Assembly: GCA_021159125.1 (NCBI GenBank)
Contig: JAGGSL010000164.1
Location: forward strand, 1 to 11,386
Reading direction: 5' to 3'
Length of the DNA: 11,386 bases
From: Thermoplasmata archaeon
Lineage (GTDB): Archaea; Thermoplasmatota; E2; UBA202; DSCA01
Of this stretch, positions 5,708 to 11,386 are shown one piece after another. The number at the start of each line of letters is the position of its first letter. Position 1 is the first letter of the stretch. The notes beneath the pieces are model-generated. The model was given only the letters and a program-made list of their open reading frames with translations, ran no database searches and was not told the DNA's origin. Made by a program: the position numbers and the translations under genes.

Positions 5708-6091
5708 ATGAGTGTTGTACTTGTTGTTGAGGACGAAGGACCGATACAGGAGCTGATAAAAGAATATCTTTCTCCTCTTGATGTTGAAATATATCAGGCG
5801 TTTAGTGGTGAGGAAGGCGTGACTTTGTACAGGGAACTTCTGGATAAAAAAAAGAGACCAGATGTCGTGGTGATGGACTTAAAATTGCCGGGCATAGACG
5901 GAGTTGAGACAACCAGAAGGATAATGGCAATGGATCCAAAAGCAAATGTGTATGGTTTTACCGCCTATTTTGGCACAGAATGGTCGAAAGAATTGAAGGA
6001 GGCCGGGGCAAAAGGAGTTATTGCCAGACCCGTGGGCTTTGAGGGCTTCCGCGATATTGTGAAGAGAATACTGGCAGGAGAGGAAGTATAA
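5708..6091 (+). CDS. Stand-alone response-regulator receiver domain protein
   Basis: The 127-residue protein is a single CheY-like receiver domain with no output domain. The acidic cluster Glu8-Asp9-Glu10 should bind magnesium, Asp57 in VVVMDLKLPGIDG (53-65) is the phosphorylated residue, and Thr85 in GFTAY is the switch threonine. The conserved lysine that contacts the phosphoryl group (normally the Lys-Pro pair) is replaced by Arg107-Pro108 in VIARPVG, and a tyrosine is two residues after Thr85 rather than at the usual switch position. Signalling may therefore differ from standard CheY-type switching. No histidine kinase lies in the window, so the partner is elsewhere. The stop codon abuts that of the DUF6015-like gene on the other strand with no base between. 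Confidence 0.9.
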   Translation: MSVVLVVEDEGPIQELIKEYLSPLDVEIYQAFSGEEGVTLYRELLDKKKRPDVVVMDLKLPGIDGVETTRRIMAMDPKANVYGFTAYFGTEWSKELKEAGAKGVIARPVGFEGFRDIVKRILAGEEV

Positions 6092-6469
6092 TTATCTTGA
6101 GAACCACATCTCGTCAGGTATATCTTCGTATATCTCTGCGATGTTCTCTTCCTCCTTCTTTTTCTTGTCTGTTCTTTCCTTTTCTTCTTTGTAGCTCAAT
6201 ATCGTTTCCTTGTTTATAAACCAGTAATGAGTTCGCCATGTTCTGCCGTCGTATATGGTGGTTTCTTCTCTCTCTGTAATAAGCATTCCTTCCTCCTCAA
6301 GTATGTAAAAAAGCTGCCTGTCTTCAGGCTCAAGGACGTTATCTATTATTCTATCCTCAAATCCAAACAAATCCATTACAAAATTTGCATCTCCCATTGC
6401 AGATTCAACATCAATGTTTACACGATTTGATATCGCCATTGCCAGGTCTTCAAGAGTTACAACGCTCAT
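6092..6469 (-). CDS. DUF6015-like archaeal protein, probable winged-helix fold
   Basis: The 125-residue protein is soluble. The helical first half includes TLEDLAMAI (5-13) and FGFEDRIIDNVL (35-46), then LEPEDRQLFYILEEEGML (46-63) and a beta part EETTIYDGRTWRTHYWFIN (68-86). The order helix, helix, short strands around a tyrosine and tryptophan looks like a winged-helix domain. I associate it with the DUF6015 proteins of Thermoplasmatota and relatives; their function is unknown to me. A lysine/glutamate-rich linker (93-109) leads to an acidic tail. The frame is open 17 codons further up, but those codons contain the TATA box (6494-6502), centred about 29 bases before the ATG at 6469, so I take 6469 as a leaderless start. 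Its own promoter separates it from the site-2 protease upstream on the same strand. Confidence 0.75.
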   Translation of the reverse strand: MSVVTLEDLAMAISNRVNIDVESAMGDANFVMDLFGFEDRIIDNVLEPEDRQLFYILEEEGMLITEREETTIYDGRTWRTHYWFINKETILSYKEEKERTDKKKKEEENIAEIYEDIPDEMWFSR

Positions 6470-6493
6470 ACTATATCTATTGGTCGCATCTCC

Positions 6494-6502
6494 TATATAT
6501 AA
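6494..6502 (-). promoter_or_regulatory. TATA box of the DUF6015-like gene
   Basis: The minus strand reads TTATATATA, placing transcription start near 6471, almost on the ATG at 6469. The box lies 20-30 bases after the site-2 protease stop codon. Confidence 0.6.
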
Positions 6503-6520
6503 CTTTCTTTTTCCCGGCAC

Positions 6521-7627
6521 TCAGGATATGGGTACGGGTGTAAAACTCATTATAAATATTATTATGGCAAGAACTGCCAGCCCTTTTGTTCTTGCATCCA
6601 GAGGCACAAACTCATTAAGCGCAGGAGGATGCCCCGCACCTATAAAAAATATAATGAAGAAAGCCATAAAAAGCCATCCCCCCCCAAAAAATGATGACAG
6701 CAAAAGCAGGGCAATGGCTGCAAAACTTGCATACTTGTGCTTCTCCCTCAGGACGCCTCTTGCGATATGCCCTCCGTCAAGCTGGCCTGCCGGAAGTAAA
6801 TTTATGGCTGTAACAAGCAAGCCGACCCAGCCAGCAAATGCCGTCGGGTGTATGACAATATCTTTGCCAGGAACGGTTGGAAGGGTAATTAATTGACTTA
6901 GCGCGGTGAAAAGAAGTGGGGGATTGAGCTGCATGGTCTGGCTCGGGTCGGCGAAAATGGGATTCTGCTGCATCAGAAATAGCCCGATGAGGCATACTGG
7001 TATTGAAACAAGAAAGCCTGCGATAGGGCCTGCGATACCTATCTCGATGAGGGCTTTTCTGTTTGGAATAGGCTCCCGCATTGATATGACAGCTCCGAGA
7101 GTTCCGAGCGGAAGCACCGGATTTGGTGGTATTGGTATAAAGAAAGGGAGAGATGCAGCCACATTGTGTTTTTTCGAAACAAAATAATGCCCCAGTTCAT
7201 GAATGCCGAGTATTGCCATCAGGGGAACTGAGAAGAAAATCAAACCGTTTATAAGATTCTTTGGGAGGAGCATTGATTTTACGCTCCATTCTGTAAGAAA
7301 AAGTATTGAGCCAGAGAGCATTGTCGTTATTATTGTGGTGAAGAAGAGGAGCAAGTTCAGCCATTTCGGGCGTGTATTTAGCCTCGGTTTTTTTATTATG
7401 TGAAGAATATATTCTCCTCCTTCATAATTCAGGAAGGGAATGAAGCCGATTTTTCTCAGCTCCAGGCGCAGTTGCTCAAATTTTTCGTCAAGAGTGTTGT
7501 CCTGTGGCAGATTTATATAAAATGTATTGCCATCTTCTTTTGTATCATATATGGAAAAGTAGTTGCTCACTATCTGTCTGAGATATTCTTTGTCTTCTTC
7601 GAGCGGAAATGATTTCCATTCATCCAT
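6521..7627 (-). CDS. Site-2 protease family intramembrane metalloprotease
   Basis: This is an M50-type zinc protease that cuts proteins within the membrane. Numbering from the ATG at 7627 (368 residues), a cytosolic domain (1-85) precedes about six membrane helices. HELGH (143-147) gives the zinc histidines and catalytic glutamate, and NLLPAGQLDGGH (276-287) supplies the third ligand Asp284, matching the NxxPxxxLDGGH motif. A GIAGPIAGF segment (197-205) is typical of archaeal and plastid (EGY-like) members. Substrates are unknown; elsewhere the family cleaves membrane-tethered regulators. The frame is open to an ATG at 7648, giving 7 more residues. A TATA box at 7651-7659 is centred 28 bases before 7627, which favours 7627 as a leaderless start. 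The gene diverges from ThiL. Confidence 0.92.
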   Translation of the reverse strand: MDEWKSFPLEEDKEYLRQIVSNYFSIYDTKEDGNTFYINLPQDNTLDEKFEQLRLELRKIGFIPFLNYEGGEYILHIIKKPRLNTRPKWLNLLLFFTTIITTMLSGSILFLTEWSVKSMLLPKNLINGLIFFSVPLMAILGIHELGHYFVSKKHNVAASLPFFIPIPPNPVLPLGTLGAVISMREPIPNRKALIEIGIAGPIAGFLVSIPVCLIGLFLMQQNPIFADPSQTMQLNPPLLFTALSQLITLPTVPGKDIVIHPTAFAGWVGLLVTAINLLPAGQLDGGHIARGVLREKHKYASFAAIALLLLSSFFGGGWLFMAFFIIFFIGAGHPPALNEFVPLDARTKGLAVLAIIIFIMSFTPVPIS

Positions 7628-7650
7628 TGGGGAATGATGAACATTCATGT

Positions 7651-7659
7651 AATAAAACT
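7651..7659 (-). promoter_or_regulatory. TATA box of the site-2 protease gene
   Basis: The minus strand reads AGTTTTATT, centred about 28 bases from the ATG at 7627 and only 7 bases from the ATG at 7648. This supports the shorter protein. Confidence 0.45.
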
Positions 7660-7703
7660 TTTGGGTTTTTGTCAGATGCTTCGTGCCGACGAATTGCAGT
7701 ACA

Positions 7704-7712
7704 TTTTATATT
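7704..7712 (+). promoter_or_regulatory. TATA box of thiL
   Basis: TTTTATATT is centred 26 bases before the ATG at 7734, the classical spacing for a leaderless archaeal message. Confidence 0.6.
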
Positions 7713-7733
7713 CTGTCATTCGCATTCATTTTT

Positions 7734-8687
7734 ATGGAATTGAAGGACATAGGTGAACGGGAGGCGATAAAAATTATGGCTGAGTTATACGGCAGTGTAA
7801 ACCTTGATGATTGTGCAACCATAGATGCAGGTAATGAGTTTTTTTTAATAACGACTGATATGGTGAACGAAAAGACGCATTTCCCTCGCGGCGCCACGCC
7901 TTATCAGATAGGATGGTTTGTTGTGGCGATAAATTTGAGCGACATAGCGGCCAAGGGGGGCATTCCAGTTGGCGTTACACTCTCAGTGGGCCTTCCGGCA
8001 AATGAGGATGTGGATTTCATCAGAGAGTTTTCCAGAGGGGCTGATGATTGCGCAAAAAAGTTCGGAACGGAAATTATAGGAGGAGATACGAAGGAAGTGA
8101 ATTCGGTTACGATATGCGGCACAGCCATCGGAAGGGTAAAGAAGAGCATATTCATGCCAAGGAAAGGATGTCATCCTGGAGATGTGGTATGCGTGACAGG
8201 CGAGCTGGGAATGGCCGGTGCTGCACTTAAAGCCCTTGAAGCCGGCAATGATGAATTTGCAGATAAAATCCTCATGGTAAATCCCAGGGTGAGAGAAGGA
8301 ATAGCTGCTGCCTCAGTGCACGGGGTGACCGCTTCAATGGATATCTCTGATGGGCTTGCTTCCTCGCTGTATCAGCTCATGGAGATAAATGGGATGGGCT
8401 TTTCAATAAATGCAGAGGGTATTCCTGTTCACGAAATGGCTGAACTTCGGGGAAATGGCATTGAACTTGCCCTTTATTATGGCGGCGATTATGAGCTGCT
8501 TTTCACTGTGCCTCCAGATAAATTTGGTGATGTTAGGAAAGCCGTAATGGGCACAGGATGCAGATTGACAGCCGTAGGTGAGGTAATAGATAATAAGGCG
8601 GTCATGCTTGTTGAAGATGGAAGGGAGAAAATTATGGAGAACAGGGGTTACGAGCATTTTTTGGGAGGGGAAAAACTCTTTAAGTAG
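7734..8687 (+). CDS. thiL: Thiamine-monophosphate kinase
   Basis: ThiL phosphorylates thiamine monophosphate to thiamine diphosphate with ATP, the last step of cofactor synthesis (EC 2.7.4.16). The 317-residue protein is the usual length and shows the AIRS/PurM-type fold: Asp25-Asp26 in LDDCA (usually GDDCA, so the glycine is replaced by Leu24), TTDMV (40-44), INLSDIAAKGG (66-76), GGDTK (116-120), the glycine-rich GELGMAGAAL loop (156-165), SMDISDGLASSL (201-212) and YGGDYELLFT (249-258). These hold the magnesium ions and phosphates. The frame is open 17 codons further up from a non-family N-terminus that contains the TATA box, so 7734 is preferred. No other thiamine genes are nearby. It diverges from the site-2 protease gene and is followed after 20 bases by the PGF-CTERM gene. 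Confidence 0.94.
   Translation: MELKDIGEREAIKIMAELYGSVNLDDCATIDAGNEFFLITTDMVNEKTHFPRGATPYQIGWFVVAINLSDIAAKGGIPVGVTLSVGLPANEDVDFIREFSRGADDCAKKFGTEIIGGDTKEVNSVTICGTAIGRVKKSIFMPRKGCHPGDVVCVTGELGMAGAALKALEAGNDEFADKILMVNPRVREGIAAASVHGVTASMDISDGLASSLYQLMEINGMGFSINAEGIPVHEMAELRGNGIELALYYGGDYELLFTVPPDKFGDVRKAVMGTGCRLTAVGEVIDNKAVMLVEDGREKIMENRGYEHFLGGEKLFK
8676..8684 (+). promoter_or_regulatory. Possible TATA box of the PGF-CTERM gene
   Basis: CTCTTTAAG overlaps the last codons of thiL and is centred about 28 bases before the ATG at 8708. It is a weak match, so read-through from thiL is the alternative. No Shine-Dalgarno sequence precedes the ATG. Confidence 0.35.
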
Positions 8688-8707
8688 TTTGTCAATCCGT
8701 TTATACA

Positions 8708-9811
8708 ATGAAGGGCAAAAAAGAAGAGGGATATGAATTTGAAATGCCTGAGTTTGACGAGAAGAAATTCATAGAGAAAGAAAAGAGAAAGGCAAAGATA
8801 TACTTTATAGCTTTTGCATTCGGAATCGTGATGGGCATAATATGCCGTTTTGCATGGGTGAATATCTCTCCCGGTTTGAGATGGATACTTACCTTTCTGC
8901 TTGCCGTCTGTTCTTTGGGCTTTTTAGCAAAAATTTTCCAGATTTTTGATATTGACATTTCAAAATTCGGCAAGAAAGAGTGGCTTGGCTCCATATCTTT
9001 TTACCTATTCACATGGCTTGCCATTTTCATTCTTGCAATAAACCCGCCATTTTATGATGCTTCACCGCCGAAAATAGATGCTGTCTCTCTCCCGGCCATC
9101 CAGCAGGCAGGAGGGAGCGTACTCATCGCCGCCAAGATAACAGATAACGTTGCTGTCAGATCTGCAAGCGTGAATATTACAGACGGCTCTTCATGGAGCA
9201 TTTATGATATGCAGAAAGACGGGGATGTATACACCTACTCCTACGCGAGCAATAAAACAGGAGATTTTAATTATACAATTATTGCCACTGATAAAAACGG
9301 CAGGGAAAGTACATTCGAAGGAAATTTTTCATTTGTTGATGACGCAATATTGGTTGATGCGCCGTCCAAGAACGTAGATGCCTCAGATGAAATAGAAATC
9401 ATGGTTATCAAAGGCATAAGCAGCGAGAACTTCAGGGTTTACTATAAAATTGGCGGAAAGGAGATCAATGCAACATATTCAAGAGAAAAAACAATAGGGA
9501 ATAAAGTTTACGAGGTTTATGAAACATCGCCATCATATGAAGGATGGAACGAAAGCAGCTCCGTGAAAATAGAGGTATTTGCAGAGGTAATACATTACTT
9601 CATGAATGTTGAAAAGGAATATTCCAATAACATTTCTGGTGGAACATATACGTTCAATACAACAGCAGACAGCAGTATAGGCAGCGCTCCTTCACCAGTT
9701 ATAAAAGACTTACCTCAGCCCAGGTCTCTGAGGCAGACGCCTGGCTTTGGAGCATTTGCATTTGTGGTTGCTGTTGCCGTAGCGCTACTTATCTTCAGAA
9801 GGAGAAAGTAG
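8708..9811 (+). CDS. PGF-CTERM surface protein with N-terminal membrane helices
   Basis: The 367-residue protein has no ordinary signal peptide. A lysine- and glutamate-rich cytosolic start (1-30) leads into three predicted membrane helices (about 31-50, 58-78 and 93-112). An exported region follows with two beta-rich, Ig-like parts (about 119-210 and 211-300), the first resembling repeats that describe changes in extracellular adhesin-like proteins (AAKITDNVAVRSASVNI). Eight N-glycosylation sequons occur after residue 150 (for example Asn156, 182, 188, 206, 254, 281, 308 and 317). After a Ser/Pro-rich spacer comes the sorting signal: TPGFG (344-348), a hydrophobic helix and FRRRK. This is the archaeal PGF-CTERM signal processed by archaeosortase A in known cases. 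The role is unknown. The stop lies inside the convergent pheT gene (27-base overlap). Confidence 0.85.
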   Translation: MKGKKEEGYEFEMPEFDEKKFIEKEKRKAKIYFIAFAFGIVMGIICRFAWVNISPGLRWILTFLLAVCSLGFLAKIFQIFDIDISKFGKKEWLGSISFYLFTWLAIFILAINPPFYDASPPKIDAVSLPAIQQAGGSVLIAAKITDNVAVRSASVNITDGSSWSIYDMQKDGDVYTYSYASNKTGDFNYTIIATDKNGRESTFEGNFSFVDDAILVDAPSKNVDASDEIEIMVIKGISSENFRVYYKIGGKEINATYSREKTIGNKVYEVYETSPSYEGWNESSSVKIEVFAEVIHYFMNVEKEYSNNISGGTYTFNTTADSSIGSAPSPVIKDLPQPRSLRQTPGFGAFAFVVAVAVALLIFRRRK

Positions 9812-11386
9812 TTCATCGGCATATATCTCGAATGCTATCACGGGGTACTCAAGCTCGAAATTTGATATGACAGACGGATGGACTTCGCCGAAATAACCAA
9901 TTGGTTTTTCATCTTTTAGCAGCGATGCGCATCTTCCGTCTATGAAAGCCCCGCTTTTCTTTTCCTCGATATCTGCTTTTATACCCATGTTCCTCAGCAG
10001 AGCTTCCACAATTGATTTGCATTCGGTAAAGCCTGTTTTTGCATCTATTTTAACTCCGGAAACCATTGTTTTGTTGAGCGGTACGCCATCTGTTATCTCA
10101 ACAATCTCCCCGACTTCATATATCATCTGGGGCAGCTCGTTATGCCTGTTTTTGGATAAAATTTCCATGAGGGACGGTAGCAGGGAAACCCTTATGCATG
10201 AATGCTTGCTCGAGATGGGATTCTCTATGCTTACAACTTCCCTTGGCTTGAGATTCATTTTCTCGAACTGCTCTTCCTCGTTTGAGAGGGATATTGTTAG
10301 AACTTCGTTAAATCCCAGTCCTATCATTGTCTCATGGATTTTGTCTGAGGAGAGAGAGCTGCCGAATGTCATGCTCTTTGGCAGCTCAGGAGAAATTTTA
10401 TCATAGCCGTATCCTATGGCCATATCCTCCACGATATCTATTGGATGGAGAATGTCAACCCTCCATGCAGGAATATCTACTTCTATTACCTTTCCTTTCA
10501 CGCGGGCATCAAATCCCATCTTTTCAAGGGCATCTGCGGCGTGTTTTTTAATGTCAAAGCCCAGAATCTTTGATGCATAATCCAAATCTACCTTTACATG
10601 AGACGGGCTCAAATCAGGCGTATTTCTCGCTTCGTTGCCTATCACTTTCACCATCTCCAGCTTCCCGCCCCGCTCGGCTATGGCTGTTGCAATGATATTC
10701 AGGGCACTGTCGACCGCATTGGCATCAGTTCCTGTGACATCTACAAATAGATTTTCGGTGAAGAGATCAACTGCTGTCAGCTCCCCGTTTATGATCGGAG
10801 GGAATGACAGCACATGTTTGTTACTGTCGATTATTACAGGGTACTTATCAAATTTTTCGACGAGATGAGCGTATTTTATCCCCTTGTCGTGTTTTTGCAG
10901 GATTTCATCAAGATTCATCTCAACTGTCTCACCAAGAGGTACGAAAGATATCTCATCCGGTTTGACAGCCCTGTAGGTAAAGGGAGGAGTGACAGCATCA
11001 AAGTTGTGAAGTCCTATAGCCATCTTTTTTCTGTCCTTTCCGATGGAAAAATGAAGTTTTTCCTGCAGTTCCATCATGGAAACGATGAAATCCTCACTCA
11101 TTCTCACGTCTCGCACTACCGCTGCAGAAACGAAGGGTCTGACTTCATTGACGCTATCGTCAATTTCAAGAGAAATTGAAGGTGGCGCCACATCATATTT
11201 CTTCATCCCTTTCTCTATGCCGAGGAAAGAGCGCATTGCCCTTGCAAGCCCCTCCACGCTGAGCAAATCTGGACGGTCAGGAAAAAATTCCACTGATATG
11301 CTTTCACCTTCAACTTTATCTATCTCTGCCCCTATCATGGGTATTTTTTGCAGTAAAGCATTTTTATCCACCTTCTTTCCGATAAG
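9785..11386 (-). CDS. pheT: Phenylalanine--tRNA ligase beta subunit (5' end outside window)
   Basis: PheT pairs with PheS in the enzyme that charges tRNA-Phe (EC 6.1.1.20), in the cytosol. The visible 533 codons are close to the whole archaeal/eukaryotic-type beta chain. The frame continues through the right edge with no start, so only the first few dozen residues are missing; the GTG at 11371 is not a credible start because conserved-looking residues (LIGKK) precede it. The N-terminal motif FFPDRPDLLSVEGLARA is at 34-50. A B3/4 editing-type domain follows, then a B5 domain with PAWRVDILHPIDIVEDMAIGYG and the catalytic-like C-terminal core with NPISSKHSCIRVSLLPSL and IYEVGEIVE. Its 3' end overlaps the convergent PGF-CTERM gene by 27 bases. 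PheS is not seen in the window. Confidence 0.95.
   Translation of the reverse strand, partial: LIGKKVDKNALLQKIPMIGAEIDKVEGESISVEFFPDRPDLLSVEGLARAMRSFLGIEKGMKKYDVAPPSISLEIDDSVNEVRPFVSAAVVRDVRMSEDFIVSMMELQEKLHFSIGKDRKKMAIGLHNFDAVTPPFTYRAVKPDEISFVPLGETVEMNLDEILQKHDKGIKYAHLVEKFDKYPVIIDSNKHVLSFPPIINGELTAVDLFTENLFVDVTGTDANAVDSALNIIATAIAERGGKLEMVKVIGNEARNTPDLSPSHVKVDLDYASKILGFDIKKHAADALEKMGFDARVKGKVIEVDIPAWRVDILHPIDIVEDMAIGYGYDKISPELPKSMTFGSSLSSDKIHETMIGLGFNEVLTISLSNEEEQFEKMNLKPREVVSIENPISSKHSCIRVSLLPSLMEILSKNRHNELPQMIYEVGEIVEITDGVPLNKTMVSGVKIDAKTGFTECKSIVEALLRNMGIKADIEEKKSGAFIDGRCASLLKDEKPIGYFGEVHPSVISNFELEYPVIAFEIYADELLSPSEDK

Noticed and set aside
6414..7187. Plus-strand open frames opposite the site-2 protease gene
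   Set aside because: The minus strand encodes a full zinc protease with both metal motifs; the plus-strand products match nothing.
9942..11179. Plus-strand open frames opposite pheT
   Set aside because: They lie entirely within a clear PheT coding frame and show no family motif.
1..11386. tRNA genes, rRNA, CRISPR repeats, insertion sequences
   Set aside because: I read the intergenic stretches for T-loop patterns, spaced direct repeats and transposase motifs and found none.

Overview
This is an archaeal chromosome segment. It carries two enzymes of ether-lipid synthesis (geranylgeranylglyceryl phosphate synthase and geranylgeranyl reductase), an archaeal-type peptidyl-tRNA hydrolase (Pth2), an archaeal-type PheRS beta chain and a PGF-CTERM surface protein. 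Nearly every transcription unit has an A/T-rich TATA box 26-32 bases before the start codon, which fits leaderless mRNAs. The gene set and the DUF6015-like protein point to Euryarchaeota in the broad sense, most likely Thermoplasmatota. That placement is inference. No rRNA, tRNA, insertion sequence or CRISPR array was recognised.

Layout from the left. A short non-coding stretch with inverted repeats leads into the GGGP synthase gene (210-944, +). Convergent to it is a three-gene operon on the minus strand (2108 to 948): a small PRC-barrel-like protein, Pth2 and a DUF99 protein, joined by overlapping start and stop codons. Geranylgeranyl reductase (2151-3260, +) diverges from this operon across one shared TATA region. 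A HAD phosphatase (3257-3880, -) converges on it with overlapping stop codons. A gap of about 390 bases follows, with its own TATA box and several GC-rich hairpins, a candidate non-coding RNA. Next are a 67-residue unknown protein, a cytosolic transglutaminase-fold protein with a long structured leader, and a stand-alone receiver-domain protein. The receiver is abutted tail to tail, with no gap, by a DUF6015-like protein. The minus strand then carries a site-2 protease (7627 to 6521). Divergent from it are ThiL (7734-8687, +) and a membrane-anchored PGF-CTERM protein (8708-9811, +). PheT (minus) overlaps the end of the latter by 27 bases and runs off the right edge.

Most genes are core housekeeping: membrane lipid synthesis, translation quality control, thiamine diphosphate synthesis and tRNA charging. 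The less ordinary parts are the double-anchored PGF-CTERM protein, the receiver domain with arginine in place of the invariant lysine, the hairpin-rich gap at 3973-4130, and the transglutaminase leader. No complete new multi-gene system is evident. Several start codons are best placed downstream of the longest open frame, because the TATA box lies inside or at the start of the extended frame.
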